Part shown: in pieces, positions 45,701 through 57,838 of the stretch | Layout of the letters: each line of letters opens with the position of its first letter | How positions within the stretch are numbered: position 1 is the first letter of the stretch | Source of the DNA: Platycnemis pennipes | Taxonomy: Eukaryota; Arthropoda; Insecta; Odonata; Platycnemididae | Direction of reading: 5' to 3' | Length of the DNA: 64,000 nucleotides | Assembly (NCBI GenBank): GCA_933228895.1 | Contig: OW121849.1 | Coordinates: 35,558,354-35,622,353, forward strand | Program-made: the position numbers and the translations under genes | The notes under the pieces: generated by a model | The model's input: only the letters and a program-made list of their open reading frames with translations | What the model was told of the DNA's origin: nothing | The model's database searches: none

Positions 45701-48700
45701 ACGAGTGGATGCTTGACGACTTGAAGTGCCTGTGAACATTGTTACTTAACCACAGTCGAGGCATTGGCACAAATCTTCGTTACCAATTCAATAACATAAA
45801 TTTCAACTGGAAAGCATTGGAAACGTAACGAATTATTGCGAAATTCCTTCTTAGCCATTGGTGCTCATTCTTGATAGAAACTCCTGAATCGAGAGGTGTT
45901 GCATTCGGAGACGGCTCTGGTTCGCTTTTTCCCTTCGCATATGTTTGTTAAAGTACCTTAGTACGGGGGTTTATGAAGATAAATTCATCTTGGCCTCTCA
46001 AAGAATAGTTTTGTCTTTATTATTAGTTTCTTTTCCAATGAAGTTAACTTAGCTTTGAAAAAATTAAAGAAGGTGCCGAGACCGATTGTCCAAAGTTGCA
46101 ACGTAATATCTGTGCATATGATCGTAGAATAATTAAATCTTAATATGAATTGTTGTGGTAAGATCTTTAAGGCTAGCTTCCGAGCCAATAATAACATAGT
46201 GTAAATAGAAGTCCAGAGTTCTTGGCTGTTGTAATATTTGCGATATTTATATGCTTTCATAGAAGAATATTTATAATGGAGCAAACGGTCTAGCTTTGAG
46301 TTCCTACCCATACCTTCTTCGCTAAAAATATTTGGGAAAACAATTTACCCTGCCCCGATTTTTATTTCAAATTATAAGTATCGATTGAGAAATCGTAGTA
46401 TAAAACATGATTTCATATTCAATCCTCGGTCTTCCAAGTATTCTGACCTACGCTGCATCACTTGTAGTCCCAAATACCGTAGGAGCTTAGTTAGTTTATG
46501 TAATATTTAATGGAAGTGAATAATTTAAGCTGATCTTAGTTAGTTCGTGCAGTATATATTCGTAGCAGAATGCGTTTTTAAGCTGATAGCTTGCCCTGTT
46601 TCTCCAACGAATATAGAAATGAAAAGGTAAAGGAAGCCAAAAGCTTCTCGTTGGTGTTGCTTGGTAATGATACAATTCAAATATGGATACAAAAGGTACT
46701 TTCCTATTTTAGAGATATATATTCTGCAGAAGTAGTTTTAAGGCTAGTTCTAATTTATCGGGATAATAATTTTCAAATTTATCATTTTTTTTAAAGTTAA
46801 AGGATGTTTCTAAATCGCGTTGCATTTGCCCGAATCTGGCTTGCAAGTGCACCAGGCACCTTATCTTGCCCAGAAAACGGTTTGGTAGGAAAAAGTTGGA
46901 ATCCAAAACTGTCACGAGTAAAATTATGAAACAAATATTGGAATTTCGTAATGAAATCGCCGTGATAAAATTTCTGTTGTTCGCGAACATTTTTAAAATT
47001 TGTGGGGAAACCTTTTTTTGTTTGCGAGTTTTGCGTGTCTACTGATATGCTTACGGGTGCGCAGTGGAAAGGGAGGAGTATGTTGAGGATGAGTTTGGGT
47101 CAGGGGAAAGTGATTAAGTTGGTTGTGTGGAACTTGCTGCGTGGAATATGAATTGAGAGATGCTGAAGGCATGGAAATGGCTCTCGATGAAATGCGTGGA
47201 GTGTGAGATCGCATGTCAATCGTTCGCTACGCGTGGCGTGCGTTATGATTGGTAATAATATAGCAATCTGGTTACATGTAGCTTGTGGTTACGTCCATTC
47301 ATCAATGAGCTACCTACTTTCTCGCCAGGACTCTCCGCAGTAAAATGATACATTTATGTCATAACATTTAGGCCGTAATTCGAAAATTATGTCGGTCAGT
47401 GCCTCTTATGAGTCTGGTGATTGGAGAGCATAAACCAAGGACATTTTGACGAACGTCCATGGATCAATGCAAAAAAATCACCATGCAACTTATTCTGCCC
47501 ATTGTTACAATTGCAATTGATGAAGCAGCTTCTGAAATGGGTCCATTGATCTTACGGTACTATTATAGTCAAATAGAATGCCAGTTTATTTCTCACGCTA
47601 AAGGTGGAACTTAAGTTGGTTTAGTTCTATTGCCAGGGTTATTAATACGTCTTTCTTGCTCCACGTGATGGCTGACAACGTTGAAATTACAGGAAAGTAA
47701 TTTCATTCAGAATATCAAATTCCGAAATTCCAACGTTTTCATTTTACTCTTAGGCGAAGACCTGTAAAAGCCGTGAAAGCTTGAGAAGGAAGCATTATAG
47801 CTAATAATTAATATAATATGCATCAAAACAGAACTACCGAATAAATCTTAATGTTACCGAAGAGTAAAATTACCTCTTTAGTTTTTTGCACGGTTCGAGG
47901 AATATGCCTTTACATAAACTAGGAGGCCCAAGTTAAGTAATCAAAAGTGTAAGATCTACTGACTGAAATGATTGGTTGTGACATATTTTCTAAGTTTGTG
48001 AGATGTTGAAATCTTTGGCTTAGAAAGTCACACCAAATAGTCTTGTTATAACCCAGGTAAAGATTAGTCAAAATCTCTTTGTATTTATACTTCTGTGTAG
48101 AACAGAGTATTGGGGCAAAAGACTGCTATTTTTCTCTTTAATTACTCCGTTATACTGACTCGTTTTATATTTATGCGGTACTCTAGTGGTAGTTTTGGTA
48201 CAGTTGTCTGATGTGTTGCTAGTTATAATGTCACAACATGGAGTATGCTCAAAAAAGTTTTTAAATGTGTCTGAAAAAGTTACAGAATTGTAAATATCGA
48301 CACAGCGAATCCCATATTCTGGCTCTTTCCCGGAATCCCCGAGTCCCGGAATCTATCAATATTGCTGAAACTGAGGCCTGGGTGCTAGCCTTCATTCCCG
48401 AGTCTGGGTCCGAAAGACGGCAGTGAGTGGAACACTGGTCACCTGGTTCCTCTTCGCCCTTACTCCAGTCCTAATCAATTCCACCTAAACCTAAATGACA
48501 ACCTATCCTGTATGGAGCGAATGGACTCAGCTCTCGGTCGACTTCCCCTATAATGACAACCACTAATTTGGCGTGTTTGCTTGTATCAAGAGATTAACTC
48601 TTTCAGAGTCTAATACCGAAACTAAAAAGTATTGTTTGCGTGCCTTTCTGTTACTAAATGTGACAACTAACTGGCATCAATAATTTGGATTTAAATATAA

Positions 48701-48880
48701 GACTACGAGGTCAACTCTTGCGTAATCCAATGCGCTTAGTTCCTATACGCAATATTTTGAACCTGGCGTGGACGATGAGAAAAAGGATAGCGTGGTGTGA
48801 TTGACAGCCTAGATGGGTATTAGTGGGAGCTCTTTATTGACGATAGCGGCCAAACCTCTCAAGGAGATGAACGCTTAATC
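45701..48880. other. AT-rich non-coding spacer
   Basis: No supported gene or repeat. Confidence 0.4.
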
Positions 48881-51241
48881 GCAGTTATAAAGATGACGCC
48901 GCCGTGAGCTGCCGCGGATAGATGGGAAGAGGGGTGCGTGAGAGGGGTCTGCCGCAAGGTTTTGCAAGGCGAAGGGTGGGTTGGAATCAGCGAAGAAGGA
49001 TGAGAAGTGTGCGAAGGGGGGTGGGAGGGGGAAAGTGGGAGGATGGGCTTGGGTGGGCCGTGGAAGCAAGGAGGCAAAACAAAAGCCTCCTCCCTGGCGT
49101 TTCTCCTCAGAGTCTTCCTGCTGTTTGAAACCCGCCCGGAGGTGCCCCCCGTTTCTCGTCGCTGCTGGGTTTATATCAGGCCCCGAGTGTGTCGCGGTAG
49201 TCCGCCGCTCTTTTCCTGATTTTAGGACGTCTGTAACATACATTTCGGCGAGGCCTTTCTTTCCCGTTCTCACGTTCGTGCCGTCCCATTTCTTCCGCCT
49301 TGGCATCCTTTCCGTATGAGTAGTGGAAGCGAAGCCTTTTTGGTGTACTGCCGCGTAATTTTGCTGTCATGTAGCCAGTCGTCAAAGTGGGTCTAAGCCG
49401 GCCACTAGGCTGAAAGCATGAAACTTTCGTGTGGTATCGAGGTGGTGAAGGAAGATGTTTTGACTCTTTGTGTCTTCACTGTGATCACCTGTTCCGAGTG
49501 CGCCACTCGACGGAAATGATGGACCGCTTTCATTTCCGACGCCGTTTATGAACGGTGCACGAGGGAAGAGTTAAACGGTAGAAAACGATCCTTATGAGGT
49601 GAGGACAGATATTGCTGAGTTGGTGTGTGCAACTCTTCAATGCTATGAGCTGAAACTCCGAAAAATCGTTTGGGTCTGTGCTGGAAGTTCATCCTGTTTC
49701 TCTCTCTGACCTTGGATTTCTTTTTGCCTTTCCTTCGGGGTGGACATTTCGCCATGAGCTCTTTCGGGTGATATTACGCTCGGCGAACTTTTGAATTGAA
49801 ATATTGGAGCACAAGTTTCATCCATCGTCCTGGATTGTTGAGGAACGAGTGCATTTGATCCGAGTGTTACTCCTCCGTGATTTGTAAGCGCGTATAAATT
49901 TGCTGTAGCGTGAAATATTTCTCAGTTAATAGGAGCCTATGAGGGTAGTAATGTCATAAATGGTGTGGTACAGGGAGGGAATACGCCCAGCGAATTAGAA
50001 ATTTTAATGGCCCTGACGCGTGACATTTAACTCACGCTCTAAGTGCTGGAATGGCCTTTTCCCGTGGCTCGCTGAAGACATGACGGCTTTATATCAAGCT
50101 ACGGTGCCGGAAGAAAATTTTCAAACCTAACCCTCCAGAGCGACTCAAGCAGGCAGTCTGCGAATGGGATAATTCCCGCGCAGAAAATAATCCGAGCGAA
50201 TTCCACACCTCATCCATAGAGAAATCGTCTCGTGGATTCTCTTCCGCCCCCCCCCCCTTATTTCTCCCATAGCGTCCTTCCAATGTCCCCCGCCCTCATC
50301 TCCTCAAGTGGCCGCTTGGAGGGGTCGGGCAGGTGATAGAGGTGGATGGGTAGTGATCGTCACGCCTGCAATACGTATACGTCCATCCTTCATTCCCGAT
50401 TTCCCTTTCTCTCTTTCTCTTGCCAGTTCACCCCATGCACTCTGCACACTCCTTCCTGCCCCTCCTACTTCTCTGCGTGCGCCCCCTCCCCAACCCCATT
50501 TGAGGGATTCCCTCCCTCCCTCACTCCCCACTCTCACACCCCACCTCCCACGACCTCTTTCCCCTCCGAACCCCCGTGACCAGTCACATGTGCGGCTGCT
50601 AGGTGGTCGAGGTCTCCTCTTGTTGCCAGACACCTCCCCGGAGTAAAGCGAGGAAACTTTGCCACGCATTCCTTACGTAAGGTCAACGTCGCTGCATCTT
50701 CGCGTGTCTTGTGCATCGTCATCCCCGAAAAGTTTCAAATTTGGAGATTTTTTTAAACTCTTAGTAATCCCTACCGGAGAGAACTCGCAAACGGTACTGA
50801 GCAAGTCGTATCGGATTCTGCGCGGCGGCCGGTGTAAGGTGGTTGAGTTCTATTCGCCTCCCTCCAGTCACTCCGGCTGTCACCGCCGCAACTCTTAGTC
50901 TATGCTTTTCAATCCTGTGTTTTGATATCAGCGCCACGGAGTTTGTGCGTACGGGACGTGCGTGTGAGGTTGACAGAACTTTTAAGGAAAGGAGTTGACA
51001 AAATTTGCCGGCTGTGTCGCTCTTCAATATTCAGTCCTGCCTTCCTCCCCCTCCCCTCCCCGCCTTCCACCCGTATCGACTCCTTCCGGTTTGTTCACCG
51101 TGCGGCAGCGGCGGATGATTTTTCCCGTGCTCGGACTTCGCCGCTTTTCCCTATCGGATTACTAGTCCACTAGCAGAACGTCAGCGAGGAGGAGGCATTC
51201 GCGTTTCGAAGCTAGTACGGAGCGAGCTCGCGAATAACACG
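48880..51241 (+). promoter_or_regulatory. GC-rich upstream region and 5'UTR of the disordered-protein gene
   Basis: From about 48.9 kb composition shifts toward GC, with C/T-rich runs at 50220-50640 and frequent CpG from 50.6 kb on. The open frames here overlap on both strands and carry no domains, so the tract is best read as promoter and leader. In the frame of the downstream ATG the nearest upstream stop is TGA at 51116-51118. No TATA box or transcription start was identified with confidence. Confidence 0.5.
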
Positions 51242-53337
51242 ATGAGCGGGCCCTCGGGGTCGGGGCCCCCTGGGTCGGGGCCCCCTAGCGACGTCCCTTC
51301 AGGGGAAGAGGCCACCGCGGCGCCCGGAGGAAAGACCAAGACGAAGAGCAAACTGGGGGCTTTCAAGAGCCTCCGGGAGGCCAGTCGCACAGGGAGTTTT
51401 CGCATCGGAGGGCGCAAGAAGAGTGCCGACGAGGCGAGTCTAGGTTCCGGGGAGGGTACGGATGGAGGAAGCGAAGTAGGTAGGAAGCCGGAGAAGAAGG
51501 GCTCTAAGAAAAAGAAGAAGGTGGAGGATTCTTCCGGGGGAGCCACTTCGTCTGCCGCGGAGGACTGCGCGTTCGGAACAACGGGCGGCGAGGGAGTCGA
51601 AGGGGTTGCAGAGGGGCCCGCGAAGAAGAAGAAGAAAAAGGGCTCTTCCCTGGTGAGGAAGCTGAGCAACAAGTACCGTCAGAATAAAGCATCTTCCTCT
51701 TCGGGGAGCAGTGAGGTTGGCAAGCGGGAGGCGACGGTGGTGGAAGAAACAGAGGCCGCGCTGTCGGAAGCCGCCTCCGTACGCCTTCCGGACGAGGAGG
51801 ACCTTGGTTCCTTGGGCAGCGAGGCGTCCGTCAAGACGGAGACAGCCCTTCCGGAGGCCAGGGCGCCATCGAGATCGTCCGTGACCTTCCCCTCGGTTCC
51901 ACCTCTTTCGCAGTCTGCCACGGGAACCGTCGCGTCATCTTCCGCATCCTCTTCGTCCTCCGTGTGCACTCCGCCCCTACATTCCACCCCACCGGACGAT
52001 TCTCCAAAAGCCCCTGGCCCCCTGGATAGGCCCCTGCGGACCCCATCGCCCATGGGGCCGTACGTATCACCCTTTCCCACCACGTTTCCGCTTTACTACA
52101 AGCCGACCCCAACCCTCGTTGGCGCATCCATTAGGGCCTCCACGCCCCCACCCTACCAGCCGTCGTCGCCGCCTGGGAGTACTCTCCAAGGCTCAGGCGC
52201 CGCCCGCCCCGAGTCTGCCCCGCCTAAGTGGGGCGTGAGGCCTAGAGGTCCCCTTGGAGCGTCCATAAAGACACGGGAGTACCAAGAAGTGGCGTCGGCG
52301 GCGGCAGCAGCGTTAGTGGCCGCTGCCCCACCGTCCCCTCCGCGATCCATTCTGGCGGGTTCTTCGGCGATGAGGAGCGGCTCGGGTGGAGAGGCGGACG
52401 CGGCATCGGTGGGAGGCATTAAGCTGGCTTCTTCTCCTCCCCGTGGGATGATGAACGCAACGCGGGGCGGCGCAGGGTTCGAAGCCATTCGCGGCGGCGT
52501 CGAGCGGATCGAGGATGGTGGAGGCGGGGAAGCCACCGGCGCGCGTGCCCCTCCCTCCCGGATAACCGCGGAGAAAGTGGTCGGCGAAGCGGAGGCCCCG
52601 CCCACCGCGGGACTCGTGTCGGAGGGGGAGAGGAGCGCGGAGACGGCCATAGTGGTCCCAGCCGAGACTCCTATCGCTCCGTCGCCGGCAGTCGCTTCGC
52701 TGGCGGCGACGCTGGTCCAAGAGTCGGGCAAGGTGGAAGTTCAGCTGGCGGAGGCAGGGCCTGCGGCGGAACCGAAGGCTTCCGTGGGGAGAAAAGGGTC
52801 ATTTGAAGAAGAGGGGAAGGTGGGAGGCGAGGTGGCGACTTCGGAAGGAGCAGGGGGAGGGGTGGGAGAGGAGGAGAAGGTGGGGGAGGAGGGGAAGGTG
52901 GCGGTGGAGGAGGTGGGGATTGAGAAGAAGATTGTGGCGGAGGAGGTGGGCATCGAGAAGGTTGGGGTGGTCGAGGGGAGGGCGGCTGCGGCTTCGGAGG
53001 GTGGCGGGATCGTGGATCAGGGGCCGACAGAGGCGTCCGCCGAGAGAGAAGCGCGAGGGGCATCGGTGAAGGAGGAAGGCGTCGAGGGCGAGACGAAGTT
53101 AGAGGACGGCAAGGAGGAGCCTTCGATCGCAGAACGAGGAGACATGCAGGAGTCGCCGGAGACCTCCACGGCAGCCGCGACGGTAGGAAAAGTGGTGGGC
53201 TCATCCGTGTGTTCAATGGTGTCCGGTAGGCCTTCCCAACTTCGGCATTTACATAAGCGAGGGTCGATTAGTTCTGCTCCGGACCCCTCCGATAGTTCCT
53301 CAGCCGCCCGACCTCCCTGTCTCATCATAGAGGTTGC
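51242..53337 (+). CDS. First coding exon of an unidentified, largely disordered protein
   Basis: The ATG at 51242 is the first in frame after the stop at 51116 and opens about 698 codons. Order: Gly/Pro/Ser N-terminus with a duplicated GSGPP unit; a basic segment 'SKLGAFKSLREASRTGSFRI' (about 36-55); two poly-Lys runs (about 86-93 and 128-133) with 'SSLVRKLSNKYRQNK' after the second; a Ser/Pro/Ala middle; a Glu/Gly/Val tract (about 515-585) repeating EEVGIEK; and 'LRHLHKRGSISSAPD' near the end. No folded domain, signal peptide or membrane segment is seen. The frame would stop at 53339-53341, but that TAA overlaps a donor, GC|GTAAGG, so splicing at 53337 in phase 2 is likely. GC content is far above its surroundings. 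The RTGSF and KRGSIS sites could be kinase targets (inference). Product unknown; an actin- or membrane-associated scaffold would be a guess. Confidence 0.72.
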
Positions 53338-53343
53338 GTAAGG
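53338..53343 (+). other. Splice donor overlapping the stop codon
   Basis: GTAAGG follows ...GTTGC and overlaps the TAA that would otherwise end the 699-codon frame. It is a good match to the insect donor consensus and would leave the exon in phase 2. No acceptor for it was identified in the remaining 10 kb. Confidence 0.5.
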
Positions 53344-56300
53344 CCTTTCCCCCTCCGACTCGTGGATGGTCTTCGCTTACGTAACCGTCCTCTCTTCCCT
53401 CCGCCTTATTCTCGCTTTTTTTGTGCTCGGTTTTTCCCTCCCCTTATATATTTTTCTCCTTCCGAAACTTGCCTGGATAATTCGTGAGTATCATATTTAG
53501 CTCATTTCACCGAAGCGTATTTAGCAAATCTTCCTCTCTCCTCTTCTGGGCTTACCGTATCGTGGGAATCCGATTCAATTCTGCTTCTTTTTTCATTTTT
53601 TCAACGGTGTTAATTGCGCATAATTTAGATGCAAAAGTCGATGTTTTGATTTCACTCTTTACCCTCTATTTAAAAATCTCTTGACGTTACCGGTTTTAGT
53701 TATCGTTTTTGCTAACCATTCTCGACAATGCATGCTATTTTCCTTCTATTCAGTCGAAGAGATATTTAGGGTGTCCGTATGGACTGTTAGGTGAGCAAAT
53801 TGCCCGGATATGGTGGAGCTCTATGGGGTGTGAAGGGAGGACGTGTTTCCTCCTGACCGTATCATGTCGGTACTTTTTTCTATTTCAACCTAATAGCAAA
53901 GGAATCACGTCGCTCTGAGTAGACTTTGGCCTCACCTGCTGCATTTGAGTGCTTCACTTTCTCCTATTGTTTAGGTCAATCTACTACAAAAGAAGTTTGA
54001 CGCCTAAGCATCTAATGCTGGAGGAAATTATTTTTATGTATTGGGCCCGTTGTAATCCACTTTCTAGAATTGTTAAAATTTCACTCATTTTTGTAATAAT
54101 GAATTTACTAATTCGACATCTCACCTTAACGGCTAATATTTATACGGTTAGCCGGCGCTATCGACCCAACATGAACTGCGGAACTCAAGCTAAGTGTAAT
54201 AATATTTAGCCAATTATGATCGTTATTTACAGCTTCTCTTACCTATGGCCGAGAATACTTGCTTTTCATCTCCACTCCCACATCGTTAATATTCTGTTTA
54301 ATATTGTTATAAGAAACACAGTTCATCCCATTGCCTTCCTGTATCCGCCCATCCATTTCTTCATAAATTCCTCCCCTACTCTCCCTCTGATATTCCTTCC
54401 TGTACCTCCTGTTTCTCTTTGAGCCATGTGCAAGCGATTGTCCAATCCTACGGTATTTACCCATAGGGCATTTGGTTACTTTTTTATAAGTACAAACATT
54501 TAGACGCAGTGCCGAAATATTAGTGCTCACCTGTCAATCCTGGAATACCTATGCAATTGGATATATAATGTCGTGCCCTGTAAATTGAAATATTGTGGTT
54601 CGTGCCGTATAAATATTCTTCAAGGTGACAACTAGAGCCAGGGTGTTGAAATTTGAGAATATTGAGAATGAGGATTTTTAAACTCCGGAAAATCAACAAA
54701 AATCTCCAACGTTTGTGTAAATTACCAAAAATTATGGAAATGAGACATTCAGCACCAGCAAAAATGTTTCGATTATATGCATTCTTAACTATCGTCATAT
54801 GTAAAAGCTCTCTAAATTTTTATTTGTGAAAGCTTTCGCTGGTAAAATAAGTAAAGAAAAATACTGAAGTCGATGCGTGGAAAAATTGTAGCAGTCTGTC
54901 GGTGGTGAAAAAAGCGAGAGGTGTTGAAAAACTTCAGTTAGAAAACCAACTCTCTAATCTTTGTATTTTAAAGACATAATTTCAATTTAATGAACACTTG
55001 TATTGTGCTGAGCTTCATAAGCGTTATCTATAGTATTCGGTAGTTTTTACTTATCGACCTATTTCCTTTTGCATGGGAAGAAATGGATTTGTTGAGGGAA
55101 GTACTATGTTAACTTTCTTTTGAGTGCTTCACTGCTCGAGGCCTTTTTGCGGTACAGTTGCCGTCCAATTCAAATCGTTGATTGAATTCGGCGCCTCTAC
55201 TCGAAGGGCGAACTGAACCCGCGGTGGCAATTGACCTGCTCTTGCGTAAGTGCTTTGGCGTTGTTTTTATGGAACCGCGTGAATCTATATCGTAAATATT
55301 TTGCGTTCCTAAGAGCTATCTCGTGTAACGAAGCAGTCTGTACTACCTGTTGATTGGATTAATGAATATCTTTACTGTAGTGGAAGTAGAACTCTAAATG
55401 AGTTAATTCGATAAAATTCAATAATTTTTATAACATTCGTTACGGATGCCACACTCACGTAATAATCAAATGTGACAACTTAAATATCCCTATCCACTAT
55501 TTCCTTGTAAAAGTGTTCGGGGTTAATGACATCCGTAAAATATTCTACGATTCTGGTCCCGTTGTCTTCGGCTCATAGACTACGTCCACAGTTGCCAAGG
55601 AGTGTTCTCACACGAACGATTATGTAATGAATGTTGAGTGAAGTATACGTTGCAGTAGCCTTTACCTTTCGCGTTCATATGCGTCGGTAACGCTGGCTGT
55701 GAGGAGTTTCCTGTTGAGTTTGAGTGTAACTTTTATGTCCTAGCAGATTTCATTTATTCCTGTCTCAGATTCGAAGCAACTGCTTATTGCAATGTGTGAT
55801 TTAAACTGTTGTTAATGTGAAAGGCTCAAACCTGCCTTTAAAAATCCGAATATAATTGAATCCAAGCCATAGAAATTTGAAATTAATATGGATGTTCTTA
55901 AAAATGTATTTTTTAAGGCTTCCGTTCGTATTTTTTTCAGTTGTGGAAAGATAAATGCAGGTGCGATAAGTTCGATTTTTGTAAGAGAAAAGTGAAAAAT
56001 TAATCAACTTTCTCAAGCTTTAGTCACTGATTTTTTCCGGAATCTTCATGATAGTGGTTTTTATCCCATTTAATTTCCAAAATCATTTTAACAGTCTGTG
56101 TGGCTTCGTATGCCATTTAGAAATGCTGGAAAAGAAGTGATTCAATCTTTGGTTCGCAATTTTTTCAGGTAAAAGGACCCAACTTATCAGACAATAGTTG
56201 CGTTTCCCAATGAAAACCTTTAATTTTCATTCCATCGGGAATGGAAGAAATTAGATGCAAACTCTCCTCTTTGTCCATTGTCTTGTAAATATTTGTTTAA

Positions 56301-57790
56301 TATTTGGGCGGTTCGAGGTAACTTTAGACGTTATTCTACTGTAGTATATGTCATATGGCTTATATACTGTTATTTATAATATGGAATTTTCTATGTGTAA
56401 AGGGTGTTTATGGACTAGTATTTATTTGGCCTTCCATTTGATGCTACTGTATTCGACAACCTTACCCGTCTTGCTGAAATGACTCCTCTCGTTTATTTCT
56501 GTAGATTTTTCGAGACACTCGCGACAGGCATTAAGGAGCAACGCGCTAGATGTTTGGAATCTCTGGTCGGCAAAACGCATCTGCCTGCCTTCGTTGTGAT
56601 CGTATTATTGTCAGCGTTTCCTTCGTTTCGTATATTGTCGCGACAGTAACCTCGTCGTTAGTCGTTTCGAGGGCTGGAGCGGAGCGAGAGAGGTGGAGGT
56701 CATCACGTGTAATTCTGGATGGGAGTTTATATAACCATCGAACTCTTACGTAAGGGAACGAGTCTCGCTCAACCACTCTCCCCTACCCTCCCCGCTCTCG
56801 ACGCAGGTAGGGGACTGGAAGCTGGTTCGGTGGGACTGAAGAGGGAGATGTGTGAGGGTGGGAGTGTTTTTGGATGGTGAGGGGTAAGACAGCCGAGTGG
56901 TTATTATGCCAAGAGCATGGCAGGGATGAATGGAATGCTGATATGGATGTTGACATCGTGAGGAGGAAGGACGTGATAGTTCATTCCCAGTAACTGAGTA
57001 GTGGCTTGCTTGTTAACGTTTATTTTTGAAATCTTGGGTTGAACTCTGGTAAATTTTCCTCGATGCGTACCACCAGAACTCTCTTGGGAAGGGGTGTAGA
57101 AATTTATTCATGAATGATTTGACGTTACCTGGCCTCGACACAGACAGTTCTTGTCACTGCCACTATCTATCTCGGACGAAGGAGATATATCGTGGCCTAT
57201 ATGCCACCAATATTTTTGTCGATGATCAGCATGAACAGTTCTAGCTTTATGAAGGTAAATAACCTGAATAGGGCCTATTTTTGTGTACCAAGAGATAATA
57301 TAAATCATTAGCTTGGTAACATGTCCACTCTTAGTGTATTGTCCGACTATAGTTTTAGCAGCCATTTTCAGGACAACGCCAAGGGTAGGATGATCTTAGA
57401 AATATAGAAATAGAAATATATTGCTCGGTAACAAAGAATTAATACTAAAGGTTTTATGCTAAAATAAACCGCTGATTATAAGCTAATATAAATTATTACT
57501 TAGCCTCCTGCTGATTTGAATACTTTGACTGATCAACTTTTATAACCAGTGAGTACTCAACAGGTCACCTCGAGGATGTGAGGCAGGAGTGGAGTAATCA
57601 CGAAACTTTATACGAACACGCAATGATATATATAATATTCTTGTGGTCTTAGCTTTCAGCGCTCATTCTATGACTTATTTCGTGTTTGCTGAAGATTGAT
57701 TGAAGTGAATTTCAATAGTGTTAGGATGTTACCTGGCCTCAAAAGATATCACTCTGAACAAAATGAATCGCATATACAAGAAGTACTTGC
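53344..57790. other. Probable intron and spacer
   Basis: AT-rich with no supported exon. About 56560-56890 is a more GC-rich patch containing a C-rich run and GACGCAG|GTAGGGG, which could mark an alternative promoter or leader exon. Other frames have no domain. Confidence 0.35.
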
Positions 57791-57793
57791 ATA

Positions 57794-57838
57794 TGCGCTT
57801 CATTTTGGTGACTCATCCCGTCACCAAAATGAAGCGCA
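57794..57838. repeat. 19-bp perfect inverted repeat
   Basis: TGCGCTTCATTTTGGTGAC (57794-57812) and its exact reverse complement (57820-57838) flank a 7-nt loop, TCATCCC. It lies in AT-rich probable intron. Foldback remnant or structured RNA; nothing decides. Confidence 0.7.

Noticed and set aside
51181..53328. Several minus-strand reading frames of 98-192 codons over the 51.2-53.3 kb exon
   Set aside because: They mirror the codon pattern of the plus-strand exon in GC-rich DNA and are Pro/Ser/Ala/Arg-rich; the plus frame is far longer and has a sensible start and donor.
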